A stretch of 64,000 bases of DNA from Candidatus Alcyoniella australis (GTDB lineage: Bacteria > Lernaellota > Lernaellaia > JAVCCG01 > Alcyoniellaceae): positions 23,364 through 87,363 of the forward strand of contig JAVCCG010000091.1 of NCBI GenBank assembly GCA_030765605.1, in the 5' to 3' direction. The position numbers were made by a program, and so were the translations under genes. Below the pieces are notes generated by a model. It had not been told where the DNA came from. It saw nothing but the letters and a program-made list of their open reading frames with translations, and ran no database searches. This document shows, one piece after another, positions 28,290-38,707 of the stretch; the stretch's first letter is position 1, and each line of letters begins with the position of its first letter.

Positions 28290-28745
28290 ATGACATTACA
28301 CATCGAGCAAATAGAAGGGTTGAGGTCATGGAGAAATCAACGTCGGGGGATCCTTTTTTTAACGGGAACACATAGATTTTTACGAGGACCTCGTGATTTT
28401 AATGATCTCGGACATAAAGAACGATACACTTACATGCGAAAATTCGAATCGTGGTTAGAAGGCATAACACACGCTGATTGGTACCATGGATACAACAGAA
28501 GTGAATATAATGGTAAATATTCTAAGTGTTTCCAGTTTGAGGATAAAGGACGGGGAACAAGATTTTATGGTTTTATCATACACCCTCTCGCCAACAATAG
28601 AAGATTTGTGCTCTGCGTGTTATCACACTTTACGACTAAGAATACACACAGGACAGATGAGAGCATCCTAGCAAAAATGGCACGCCTGGCAAACGATCCG
28701 GAAGTACTTGCAACATTGAGAAATCACCTAGCCACGGGAATATAG
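28290..28745 (+). CDS. Putative HigB/RelE-like toxin of a TAC module
   Basis: The ATG at 28290 (MTLHIEQIEG) is preferred to a GTG at 28260; GGAGAG is just upstream. A 151-residue basic protein. The C-terminal half (KCFQFEDKGRGTRFYGFII, then RRFVLCVLSHFTTKN with a following helix ESILAKMARLANDPEV) resembles the strand-strand-helix layout of RelE/HigB RNases. There is no clear catalytic motif that I can confirm, so the assignment rests on weak sequence resemblance plus context: first gene of a three-gene set with an XRE protein 11 bases downstream and a SecB-like protein after that. Base composition is visibly AT-richer than the neighbourhood, as expected for a transferred element. Confidence 0.6.
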   Translation: MTLHIEQIEGLRSWRNQRRGILFLTGTHRFLRGPRDFNDLGHKERYTYMRKFESWLEGITHADWYHGYNRSEYNGKYSKCFQFEDKGRGTRFYGFIIHPLANNRRFVLCVLSHFTTKNTHRTDESILAKMARLANDPEVLATLRNHLATGI

Positions 28746-28756
28746 AGGAGATAATC

Positions 28757-29227
28757 ATGCCCACTAAAAGGCATTGGACCAACGATAGTGAAGAGGCATT
28801 TCGTTTCGCTGTAACATTCGATTTTATCGGACAAATACAGCGACAACTGAAAAGAAAAAAGATGTCTCAAAAACAATTGGCCGAGACTCTTGGGGTTAGC
28901 CCCGGTCGAGTCTCTCAAATCTTTAATGATCCGGATAACCTTGAAATATCGAGCTTAATTCGACTGGCTCGAGCTCTAAGTTTGAAGGTAAGCCTGGTCG
29001 CCTACGATGATGGTGATAGTAGTAACGCTCAGGGTCCTATTCTGGCGGACATTTTTTTATCTTGCTGGGAATTCATGGGGAAACCCAAGAATCTGTGGGA
29101 AATTAAAGAGGATAGCTGGCCTCAAATCGGAATCAAGGGTGGTGAATGCCGCCCGATGATACAAGCGGACTCATCACAAGTAGAGAAGAATAAAACTCTG
29201 CGTCGGGTCGATTTATTGGTGGCATAG
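28757..29227 (+). CDS. XRE-family antitoxin with C-terminal extension
   Basis: A 156-residue protein. The helix-turn-helix at about 28-75 is clear (RKKMSQKQLAETLGVSPGRV, then SQIFNDPDNLEISSLIRLAR). The roughly 65 residues that follow (with DIFLSCWEFMGKPKNLWEI) are a non-DNA-binding tail that, by analogy with HigA1-type antitoxins, may be the chaperone-addiction segment that exposes the antitoxin to degradation unless the SecB-like protein binds it. A strong GAGGAG ribosome site precedes the ATG. It probably binds the palindrome at 28232-28261. Confidence 0.72.
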   Translation: MPTKRHWTNDSEEAFRFAVTFDFIGQIQRQLKRKKMSQKQLAETLGVSPGRVSQIFNDPDNLEISSLIRLARALSLKVSLVAYDDGDSSNAQGPILADIFLSCWEFMGKPKNLWEIKEDSWPQIGIKGGECRPMIQADSSQVEKNKTLRRVDLLVA

Positions 29228-29255
29228 TAATGCTACCTTCTGTGGAGAAAGAGCA

Positions 29256-29780
29256 ATGTACGAACTAATTGCAGGAGACCGCGAGTGGTTGGCTGCTACA
29301 CAAGTGGCCGCGTCGGTCGACTTGCTTAGAGTCGACTTAAAACGTCTCCAAATAAAAAATCGCATTCCTACTGAACCCCCTAGCGATAAAATAAAAATTG
29401 GTTGTGATTTCAAACTATTACCTAGCCATTACCATCTCATTGATAATGAAAATCATCTACTTGTTGATGTTGGTGCTCGAATAGCATTCCGTCCTATTTA
29501 TGAAATAGATCAACAATCTTCTGATAAACCTAGTTCGCCTATTGTTGAAATCACTATTGTTTTTCAGGCACTATACGCTTTGCCTGCTCCACCAATGCCC
29601 GTCAACATTGGGAAAAAAGGATTGTCGGCTTTTGCAAAGTATAATGGAGCGTATAATCTATGGCCATATATTCGCCAAGAGGTTCAAAGGTTAACATCAT
29701 CTATGGGGATTTTATTTACTCTTCCTACACTTAAAATCCGCCGTGAAACCTTGAGTAAAACTAAAGCAGAGAAAAAATAA
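29256..29780 (+). CDS. SecB-like chaperone of the TAC module
   Basis: A 174-residue protein. The C-terminal part, FAKYNGAYNLWPYIRQEVQ followed by RLTSSMGILFTLPTLK, matches the conserved SecB segment (E. coli NILFPYAREVVSDLTTRGG); the upstream beta-strand region (LLVDVGARIAFRPIYEI, VEITIVFQALYAL) fits the SecB fold. Its position directly after an XRE antitoxin, and its AT-rich base composition, point to a solitary TAC chaperone and not housekeeping SecB. GGAGAAAGAG precedes the ATG. It is convergent with the lipoprotein gene 19 bases away. Confidence 0.72.
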   Translation: MYELIAGDREWLAATQVAASVDLLRVDLKRLQIKNRIPTEPPSDKIKIGCDFKLLPSHYHLIDNENHLLVDVGARIAFRPIYEIDQQSSDKPSSPIVEITIVFQALYALPAPPMPVNIGKKGLSAFAKYNGAYNLWPYIRQEVQRLTSSMGILFTLPTLKIRRETLSKTKAEKK

Positions 29781-29799
29781 TCCCGCGATCGATCTGCCG

Positions 29800-31026
29800 T
29801 TACGGCAGCAGCGCGTCCACCAGTTGCAGGATCTGCAGCAATCCGTCGCGGATCGAGGTCGGGTTGGGGTTGAGATACCACTGGCCGATGTCGAGGGTCA
29901 TCTCCTCGTTGAACAGCGGCGGCAAGTTGAACATCTGGAGCAGCGGGTTGAACACGCTGAAGTGCAACGGGTTGGGATTGGCCGGGTCCACGTCGTAGAT
30001 CGTGTAGTCCAGGTAGGTGTCGCGCATCGCGCCGACGATGCCGCTGATTACCGCCCACCAGGCCATCTGGCGCTCGTCCAGCGCACCGTAGTAGGGGATC
30101 GTCCACGGATCCGCGGCGTCCCAGACGCCGCTGCCGTTGAGATCGTAGTAGCCCAGCACGTCGTCGGACTGGTCGTCGGTCTCCAGGGTAATCGCCTCGA
30201 AGGTCCTCAGGAAGCGGTCGAGCCCCAGGCCGAACTGCAATCCAGCCTCGCGGTAGAGCTCGATCCCCTCGGCGTCGAGGGTCAGGAAGTCGGGGTACGC
30301 CGGATCGGTCAGCATCTGGATCAACACGTCGACCACGAGCCCGACGATATCGATCGTCTCGCCGCTGGTGTCCATCTCGATAAAGATGAAGATGTAGCCC
30401 AGGTTGGTGTTCAGGTCGATCACGAAGATGTGCTTGAGCAGGCCGCTGAGCAGGTCGCCGAACGATTCGAGGGCCAACAGGTCGGCCTGGTCCCACTCGC
30501 TGCCCGCGTAGCCCAGCTCCTCGAAGCCGATGATCATCGGGATCTCGACCTCGAACGTCGCCTGGGCCTGCTGCGCGGTCTGAGCCGCGCTGACCAGCTC
30601 GTCGGCGCGCTCGATCACCAGGCCGTCGAGCACGTCGTGCAGCAACTGGTCGAGCAGCCCCTGGGTGTCCTCGCCCTTGACCGGACCGGACCCGTCGATG
30701 AACGACATCAGGTAGTCGTAGATGATGCCGATCACGTCCATCTCGTGCAGCCCGTCGGCAAGCGCCAGACCGTATGTCGCCTCGGGATGCCCCGGCACCA
30801 CGTCGAGCGCCTCGAGGAAAACCAGCCGCGCCTTGTCGCCCTCGCCGATCTCGAGCCAGTGCTTGCCCTGGTCGATCAGGTCCTGGATGTCTTCGTCATC
30901 GTCGTCATCGTCGTCGTCACCCGGTTGATCATCGTCGTCATCGTCGTCGTCGCATGCGCAGGAGCACAGACTGCCGAGCATCGCGACCAGCAGTAAAGCC
31001 ACCAACAGGGCGAGCAAGCGCCTCAT
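29800..31026 (-). CDS. Lipoprotein with Cys-anchored poly-Asp linker
   Basis: A 408-residue protein. The signal peptide MRRLLALLVALLLVAMLGSL runs into CSCAC; LCSC is a plausible lipobox. Two runs of eight Asp separated by QPG follow directly, then a helix-rich domain (KHWLEIGEGDKARLVFLEALDVVPGHPEATYGLALAD resembles a TPR unit) and long helices of no recognised family. Probably a membrane-anchored periplasmic or surface protein. The Asp-rich linker parallels the tail of the C25 peptidase on the other side of the TAC island. Function unknown. Confidence 0.68.
   Translation of the reverse strand: MRRLLALLVALLLVAMLGSLCSCACDDDDDDDDQPGDDDDDDDDEDIQDLIDQGKHWLEIGEGDKARLVFLEALDVVPGHPEATYGLALADGLHEMDVIGIIYDYLMSFIDGSGPVKGEDTQGLLDQLLHDVLDGLVIERADELVSAAQTAQQAQATFEVEIPMIIGFEELGYAGSEWDQADLLALESFGDLLSGLLKHIFVIDLNTNLGYIFIFIEMDTSGETIDIVGLVVDVLIQMLTDPAYPDFLTLDAEGIELYREAGLQFGLGLDRFLRTFEAITLETDDQSDDVLGYYDLNGSGVWDAADPWTIPYYGALDERQMAWWAVISGIVGAMRDTYLDYTIYDVDPANPNPLHFSVFNPLLQMFNLPPLFNEEMTLDIGQWYLNPNPTSIRDGLLQILQLVDALLP
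30895..30951 (-). repeat. Poly-Asp coding tract after the lipobox
   Basis: Two groups of eight GAC/GAT codons separated by Gly-Pro-Gln codons. The mixed codon use argues against simple slippage and for selection on the Asp run. Confidence 0.85.
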
Positions 31027-31095
31027 TTTATTTCCTCCGGGACTGGGTCGGTCATCAAAACCCCTCAGGTTCGGCGAGGTATGTTACACCAGTTT

Positions 31096-31509
31096 TCAGC
31101 CAAGCACCGCATCAAACCGGCGTGGGAAGTTGTAGAGCAAAACCAGATTGCCGGTGATCCGCCGTTTGTCGATCGGCAGGTATTCGATCGAGAGCACGTC
31201 GGAGAACAGCACGCTACGCCCGTTGCCCGAGCCCGGATCGCGGAAGCTGACCAGCACGTCCACGCCGTGCTCGGGGAACTCGGCGTAACTGAGCACGGCG
31301 AAAAGAAAGTCGTCGCGATCCATCCGCATGTGCAGCCCGGCGCCGTCCTCCTGGTTGCGTTGCCAATCGATCATCGACAGTCCGTCGACATCGAGCAGCT
31401 CGAACCGATCGTCGGGCTTCTCCACCTGGTGCGGCAGCGACTCGACCACCTTCTGCGATTGCCCGCGCGGCAGCAGGTAGATGAAGCTCATTGCGAATTT
31501 ATCAGCCAT
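31096..31509 (-). CDS. Conserved hypothetical protein
   Basis: The ATG at 31509 (MADKFAMSFIYLL) is preferred; upstream codons lack a ribosome site. A 137-residue soluble protein with strands such as FIYLLPRGQ, DFLFAVLSYAEF and GVDVLVSFRDPGSGNGRS, probably a small alpha-beta or beta fold. I do not recognise the family. It is divergent from pcrA, 103 bases apart. Confidence 0.5.
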   Translation of the reverse strand: MADKFAMSFIYLLPRGQSQKVVESLPHQVEKPDDRFELLDVDGLSMIDWQRNQEDGAGLHMRMDRDDFLFAVLSYAEFPEHGVDVLVSFRDPGSGNGRSVLFSDVLSIEYLPIDKRRITGNLVLLYNFPRRFDAVLG

Positions 31510-31612
31510 AGATTGATCATCTCCAAGGGGACGACCGCAAGTCAAGGATATTCCCGTTTGACGACGCGGTCCGGTTATGCTCCCTTACTGGGCCGATCTT
31601 CCCGGGGTATCG

Positions 31613-33883
31613 ATGACGGATTACACAAACAGCCCGTTGGCGCAGCAGCTCAACTCGCATCAGCGAGAGGCGGTGTTCCACGACAAGGGACCATTGCTGG
31701 TATTTGCCGGCGCCGGGTCGGGCAAGACCCGCGTGCTGACCTATCGCATCGCGCACCTGATAATGGAACGCGGTGTCGACCCGTGGCGGATCCTGGCGGT
31801 TACCTTCACCAACAAGGCGGCCCAGGAGATGCGCGAGCGGGTCGAAAGCCTGGTCGGTCCGGAGCACTTGGAGCGCGGCACGATCCAGATGGGCACCTTT
31901 CACTCGATCGGCGCACGGCTGCTGCGGCGTTACGGCAAGGCGATCGGCATCCGCCCCGACTTCACGATCTACGACACCGGCGATCAGCGCGCGCTGATCA
32001 AGCGCATCCTCAAGGAGCTGAACCTCGACGACAAGTTGCTGCCCGTACAGTTGGTCGCCTCGGTTCTCGACCGCGCCAAGAACGGCGCGCGCGACCCGGC
32101 GTCCATGGTGGTCGGCGGTTCGGAGCGCAGTAAGCCGTTGCGCGCGGTGCTCGAGACTTACGCGCGAGAAATGCGGCGCAACAACGCCCTGGACTTCGGC
32201 GACCTGCTGGCCGAGATGCTGCACTTGCTCGAACAGTCCGAAGAGGTGCGGAACAAACTTCAGGGGCGCTTTGACTACCTGCTGGTGGACGAGGCCCAGG
32301 ACACCAACCTCGTGCAATACCGGCTGCTGCGACTGCTGTTGGGCCCAGGGCGCAACATCTGCCTGGTGGGCGACGACGACCAGAGCATCTACCGTTGGCG
32401 CGGCGCGCGGGTAGAGAATCTGACCGACTTCCGTGAGGACTTCCCCGAGGCCCAGGTGGTGGTGCTCGGCCGCAACTACCGCAGCACCAAGACGATCCTC
32501 GACGCGGCCGCGGCCGTGATTGAGGGCAACCCCGAGCGCCAGCCCAAGGAACTGTTCACCGAAAATCCGATGGGCGAGCCGATCATTTTGTTTCGCGGCG
32601 ACGATGAATACGACGAGGCGCACTTCCTTGTCGAGCAGATACGCGACCTGCTCAAAGAGGATTTCAGCGCCGGCGACGTGGCGATCTTCTACCGCACCAA
32701 CGCCCAGAGCCGGCTGATCGAAGAGGAGCTGGTCAAGCGCGGAATCAGCTACGTGATCGTCGGCGGCACGCGCTTCTACGAGCGCAAGGAGATCAAGGAC
32801 CTGCTGGCCTACGCCCGGCTGGTGGTCAATCCAGACGACTCGGTGAGCCTGCTGCGGATCATCAACACCCCGACGCGCGGCATCGGAGCCAAGGCGCTGC
32901 TCGCGCTGACCGACAAGGCCCGCGAGCTCGAGGTCTCGCCGTACCGCGCGCTGGAGCAGACGGCACACGACTCCGCGCCACGGCTGAAGAACGCGTTTAT
33001 CGTGTTTGAAAAAATGGTCGAAACCTGGCGACAACGCGACCAGGGCGGAGAGAGTCCGTCGGTGATCCTGACCGACATCGTCGAGACCAGCGGCTACGGC
33101 AGCCTGCTGCGCCGCGGCGACGGTCCGGAGTTCGAGGCCCGGCTGGAAAACGTCGCCGAGCTGATCGCCGCGGTGCGCGAGTACGAGAACAAGAACGAGC
33201 AGCCGACGCTGCTGGGTTTTCTGGAAAACGCGGCCCTGGTCTCGGACCCGGATACTTACGAGCACAGCCAGCAGGCGATCAGCCTGATGACCCTGCACTG
33301 CGCCAAGGGGCTGGAGTTCCCGGCGGTGATGATCAGCGGGCTCGAGGATGGGCTGCTGCCGCACTCACGCTCATTGGACGATCCCGACGGCGACGGTGAG
33401 GAACGGCGTCTGTTCTACGTCGGGATCACCCGCGCCCAGCGCCGACTGTTCCTGACCTGGGCCGGGCGGCGGCTGGGGCGCATGGGCTACAGCCAGACCC
33501 GCGCCTCGCGTTTTCTGCGCGACCTACCGCTGAACCTGGTAAAGAACCTCGGACCGCCGCCGCTGAGCGTCCCGCTGTTCGATCACGGACAGACGACGCA
33601 ACAGCGGGCCCGGGAACCGTTTGTGCAACATGAGTCACGGATCGAGTTCGACCACCATCCGGACTACTCGGCCCCCCAAGGCCACGCCCCGGAAACAACA
33701 ATCCAAAGCGCGGGCTCGCATGAGCTGAGTCCCGGACAGCGCATTCAGCACGGGGTGTTCGGCGAGGGTCGGGTAGTTGAGGCTGAACCGTATTTCGACG
33801 CCCAGCGCGTGACCGTGGTCTTTAACTCGGGCGAGCGCAAAGTGTTCTTGACCCGCTGGGCCAAACTAAAGACCATCGATTGA
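31613..33883 (+). CDS. pcrA: UvrD/PcrA-type superfamily 1 DNA helicase
   Basis: The ATG at 31613 (MTDYTNSPLAQQLNSHQREAV) is used. The 756-residue helicase has all SF1A motifs: Walker A FAGAGSGKTRVL, DEAQDTNLVQYR, GDDDQSIYRWRGAR, GRNYRSTKTIL, LMTLHCAKGLEFP and VGITRAQRRL. The C-terminal segment (GQRIQHGVFGEGRVVEAEP...FLTRWAKLKTID) is the Tudor-like domain of PcrA that binds RNA polymerase. Roles are DNA repair, replication restart and removal of stalled polymerase. It is the first plus-strand gene after the accessory region, followed by the TPR gene after 77 bases. Confidence 0.92.
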   Translation: MTDYTNSPLAQQLNSHQREAVFHDKGPLLVFAGAGSGKTRVLTYRIAHLIMERGVDPWRILAVTFTNKAAQEMRERVESLVGPEHLERGTIQMGTFHSIGARLLRRYGKAIGIRPDFTIYDTGDQRALIKRILKELNLDDKLLPVQLVASVLDRAKNGARDPASMVVGGSERSKPLRAVLETYAREMRRNNALDFGDLLAEMLHLLEQSEEVRNKLQGRFDYLLVDEAQDTNLVQYRLLRLLLGPGRNICLVGDDDQSIYRWRGARVENLTDFREDFPEAQVVVLGRNYRSTKTILDAAAAVIEGNPERQPKELFTENPMGEPIILFRGDDEYDEAHFLVEQIRDLLKEDFSAGDVAIFYRTNAQSRLIEEELVKRGISYVIVGGTRFYERKEIKDLLAYARLVVNPDDSVSLLRIINTPTRGIGAKALLALTDKARELEVSPYRALEQTAHDSAPRLKNAFIVFEKMVETWRQRDQGGESPSVILTDIVETSGYGSLLRRGDGPEFEARLENVAELIAAVREYENKNEQPTLLGFLENAALVSDPDTYEHSQQAISLMTLHCAKGLEFPAVMISGLEDGLLPHSRSLDDPDGDGEERRLFYVGITRAQRRLFLTWAGRRLGRMGYSQTRASRFLRDLPLNLVKNLGPPPLSVPLFDHGQTTQQRAREPFVQHESRIEFDHHPDYSAPQGHAPETTIQSAGSHELSPGQRIQHGVFGEGRVVEAEPYFDAQRVTVVFNSGERKVFLTRWAKLKTID

Positions 33884-33948
33884 TCGCACTTTACGTTCCC
33901 CGGCGATGGTCCGGGGTTCGTCGTTGGTAAAGAATTAGAGAATAGAGT

Positions 33949-33954
33949 TAAAAT
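33949..33954 (+). promoter_or_regulatory. -10-like box six bases before the MJ0042/TPR start
   Basis: TAAAAT (33949-33954) lies only six bases before the ATG at 33961, with a weak TTGGTA (33924-33929) 19 bases upstream, and no Shine-Dalgarno sequence is seen. Transcription from it would begin at about the A of ATG. Confidence 0.35.
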
Positions 33955-33960
33955 ACGTTT

Positions 33961-35508
33961 ATGCGTCTCCAATGCCCATCATGCAGCACGGTCTTCGAAC
34001 TGAGCGACGCCGCGATTCCGGACAGTCCGTTCAAGGCCCGTTGCTCCAAATGCGGAACGATCTTCACCGCACAACCCAGCGCGCCGGACCCGGTCCGCGA
34101 CGAGCTGACCGCCGAGTTCGAGCGCGAGGCAGCGACAGCCCCGCGGCCCTTGAGCGCTGCCCAGCCTCGGAAGGTTCAACCGGAGCCACGGCCCTCGTCG
34201 GACTTCCCGCAACCGCGCGAGACGCACCGCTATCAGGCAAACGGGATTCCCGAAGAGGAGTTTCAACACACCCTCAAGACGCTCAAGTCGCGCAGCAGAA
34301 ACCAGCTGGTCCTGCTCTTTACGCTGATCGTGGTGATCATCTCCCTGGCCGGGCTGACCGTGCTCGGGCGTCAGGGGCTGATCCACCTGCCCTGGGGCGC
34401 GCCGGAGATTAAACAGCAGATCACCACGACCCACGTCCGACACTTGCAGCAGATCAAGAACGAGGGCGACCTGCGCCAGGCGCTGGAGCTGTACAAGCTC
34501 GGGACGCCCGAGGCCTACCAGCGCGCGGCCGAACTTTTCGCCGCGGCGGCCAAGGCGCGGCCCGACGACGGCGCAATCGAGGTCTGGCTGGCCGCCTCGT
34601 TGTTCTGGCAAAATCGTCTGAGCACGGATCAGGCTCTGGTCGGACGGGTCTGCGAGAGTTCCCAGCGGGCGCAGACCGCCAAAACCGAAGCGCCCGTGGC
34701 CGCAAGAGCCCGGCTCTACTGCGCCCTGGCATCGGGCGAAACCGAGCGCTCGCTGGAACTGGCGCAGCAACTGGTCGCCCTGGGCGAACCTTTGATCGAG
34801 GTCGACCGCGACGCTTGGCCGCAACGCGCCGAGGAACGCCTCAGCGCGGCCCTGGCCTACGTTGCCGGGGGCAAGAGCAGCGAGGCGCTGGACCACCTCA
34901 AGCGCGCGGTGGAGCTCGACGCAACCAACCTGCAGGCCAACTTCGAGCTGGCCAAACTGCTGGCCGAGGGCAAGGACTACGCGGCCGCCATTGAGCGCGG
35001 CGAAGCGGCGTTAAAAACCAACCCCGAACACGCGGGGATCAAGAGCGCCATCGAGCAATGGCGCGCCAAACTCGCCCAGCCCACGTCCGAGCCCGATGAC
35101 GACTACGAGCCGGGCGACGCGGGCAACGCCCTGGCCCGCCACGATCAATTCAACATGCTGATGCGCCAGGGCCGCGAGGCGATGAACGCCGGCCGCTACA
35201 CCGAGGCGCTGCACTACTTCGCCTCGGCCAAGCAGATCATGCCGCTGAGCAGCGACGCGACTACGGCCCTGGGCTACGCCTACCTATCGCTGGGCAACAA
35301 CTCCGCGGCCCTAGATCGCTTCAACGAGGCGCTGGGCAACAACCCCGGTCACGCCTCGGCCTATCGCGGCTTGGGGATCTGCCACCAGCGCATGGGCAGC
35401 TCGGGCAAGGCGATCTACTACTACGAGCGCTACCTGCAGCTGGCGCCGGGCGCCTCGGACGCCGACCAGATCAGGCAGCGCATCACCGAACTGCGCGCGG
35501 GCGGATGA
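33961..35508 (+). CDS. Zinc-ribbon (MJ0042) membrane protein with TPR repeats
   Basis: A 515-residue protein: N-terminal zinc ribbon with Cys5/Cys8 and Cys28/Cys31 (CPSC, CSKCG), a proline-rich linker, one TM helix (about 115-136, LVLLFTLIVVIISLAGLTVL), then TPR units in two blocks (about 165-360 and 390-510). The MJ0042-TM-TPR layout is typical of Deltaproteobacteria. The partners of the TPRs are unknown. Its stop overlaps the gatC start (ATGA), so it is translationally coupled to the amidotransferase operon. Confidence 0.78.
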   Translation: MRLQCPSCSTVFELSDAAIPDSPFKARCSKCGTIFTAQPSAPDPVRDELTAEFEREAATAPRPLSAAQPRKVQPEPRPSSDFPQPRETHRYQANGIPEEEFQHTLKTLKSRSRNQLVLLFTLIVVIISLAGLTVLGRQGLIHLPWGAPEIKQQITTTHVRHLQQIKNEGDLRQALELYKLGTPEAYQRAAELFAAAAKARPDDGAIEVWLAASLFWQNRLSTDQALVGRVCESSQRAQTAKTEAPVAARARLYCALASGETERSLELAQQLVALGEPLIEVDRDAWPQRAEERLSAALAYVAGGKSSEALDHLKRAVELDATNLQANFELAKLLAEGKDYAAAIERGEAALKTNPEHAGIKSAIEQWRAKLAQPTSEPDDDYEPGDAGNALARHDQFNMLMRQGREAMNAGRYTEALHYFASAKQIMPLSSDATTALGYAYLSLGNNSAALDRFNEALGNNPGHASAYRGLGICHQRMGSSGKAIYYYERYLQLAPGASDADQIRQRITELRAGG

Positions 35509-35795
35509 GTATCCAGCGCACGACCGTGCACCGCGTGGCCGAGCTGGCGCGGCTCGAGCTCTCCGACGACGAGCTGGACCAACTGACCGCCGACATCGGC
35601 GAGGTGCTGGACTACGTAGCCAAGCTCGAGTCGATTGAATTCGGCGAGATCGAGCCCACCAGCCATCCGCTCGAGCTCGACGCGCGAATGCGGCCCGACG
35701 AGGCGCAGCCTAGCGCGACCAACGAGCAGGCGCTGGCCAACGCCCCGGCCGACGCACAGCAGATGTTCTTAGTTCCCCGCATCATCAGCGAATGA
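35505..35795 (+). CDS. gatC: Asp-tRNA(Asn)/Glu-tRNA(Gln) amidotransferase subunit C
   Basis: A 96-residue GatC, the small subunit that holds GatA and GatB together. Start (VHRVAELARLELSDDELD) and end (DAQQMFLVPRII) are typical. It overlaps the TPR gene by 4 bases and gatA by 4. Together the three subunits amidate misacylated Glu-tRNA(Gln) and/or Asp-tRNA(Asn), a system used when GlnRS or AsnRS is missing. Confidence 0.93.
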   Translation: MSIQRTTVHRVAELARLELSDDELDQLTADIGEVLDYVAKLESIEFGEIEPTSHPLELDARMRPDEAQPSATNEQALANAPADAQQMFLVPRIISE

Positions 35796-37269
35796 GCACC
35801 GACTACTGGAACCTCGGCGTCGCGCAGACGTCCGCGCTGCTAAACAGCGGTGGGTTGGGCGCTGTGGAGTTGACCCAGGCGCTGCTGGAACGCGCGCAAC
35901 AGCTCGACCCGCAGCTCAACAGCTTCATCCGTTTCGAGCCCGAACGCGCGCTGGAGATGGCGCGGCGCGCCCAGCAGATGATCGACCAGGGCCGGGGCGG
36001 GCCGCTGACTGGAGTGCCGCTGGGAGTCAAAGACAACTTTTGCGTGCCCGGCAGCCCAACCACCTGCGCCAGCCCGATCCTCGATGGCTTCGTGCCGTTC
36101 TACCACTCGACGGTCACGCAGCGGCTCGAGGACGCGGGCGCGGTATTCCTGGGCCGGACCAACATGGACGAGTTCGCCATGGGCAGCTCGACCGAGACCT
36201 CGTGCTTCGGCCCGACGCGCAACCCCTGGGACCTCGAACGCGTGCCCGGCGGCAGCTCGGGCGGCAGCGCGGCCGCCATCGCGGCGCGGCTGTGCCCGGC
36301 GGCCCTGGGGACCGACACCGGCGGGTCCGTGCGCCAACCCGCGGCGCTGTGCGGCATTGTCGGACTCAAGCCGACCTACGGCCGGGTCAGCCGCTACGGC
36401 ATCGTGGCCTACGCCTCGAGCCTGGACCAGGCCGGAGTGTTGACGCGCAGCGTGCGCGACGCGGCGCTGATGTTGCAGCAGATCGCCGGACTCGATACGC
36501 GCGACGCGACGTGCGCCGACCGGCCGCTGCCCGATCTGATTGCGGCGTGCGACCACGACGTGCGCGGCTTAAAGATCGGCGTACCCGAGGAGTACTTTGT
36601 CGGCGGGCTCGACCCGCAAATCGAGAAGCTGGTGCGCGAGGCGCTGGACGTGCTGCGCGGGCTGGGCGCCGAAGTGCTGCCCGTGAGTCTGCCGCATACC
36701 CAATATGCGATTGCCGCCTACTACATCGTGGCGCCGGCCGAGTGCTCGAGCAATTTGGCGCGCTACGACGGCATGCGCTACGGGCTGCGCTGCCAAGACG
36801 ACGACCTGCGCCGGACCTACATGCGCTCGCGCTCCGCGGGCTTTGGCCGCGAGGTCAAGCGCCGGATCATGCTCGGCACCTTCGCCCTGAGCTCGGGCTA
36901 CTACGACGCCTACTACGGCCGGGCCCAACGCACGCGCACGCTGATCCGCAACGACTTCCTGCGGGCCTTCGAGCAGGTCGACCTGCTGGCCACGCCCACC
37001 AGCCCCAGCACCGCGTTTCGTATCGGCGAACGGCTGGACGACCCGCTGACCATGTACCTCTCCGACGTCTACACGATCTCGGTCAACCTCGCCGGGCTGC
37101 CGGCGATCAGCCTGCCCTGCGGCATGGCCCAGGGTCTGCCCGCAGGCCTGCAATTGATCGGACGCCCCTTTGACGAGCCGACGCTGCTCAAGGTCGGCGA
37201 CGCCCTGGAGTCGGCCACGCAACACCATCTGGGTACGCCGCCGATGGCTCAACCAAACGCGGACGCGCG

Positions 37270-37273
<4 letters not shown>
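35792..37273 (+). CDS. gatA: Asp-tRNA(Asn)/Glu-tRNA(Gln) amidotransferase subunit A
   Basis: A 493-residue amidase-signature enzyme that releases ammonia from glutamine. The Ser-cisSer-Lys triad is found in GVPLGVKDNF (Lys), ALGTDTGGSVRQPAAL (cis-Ser) and GGSSGGSAAAIA (Ser region). Its ATG overlaps the gatC stop. Length is normal. Confidence 0.95.
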
Positions 37274-38703
<1,430 letters not shown>

Positions 38704-38707
38704 TGCG

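Noticed and set aside
29256-29780. Call as housekeeping SecB
   Set aside because: Low similarity outside the C-terminal part, AT-rich composition and a position directly after an XRE antitoxin fit a TAC chaperone.
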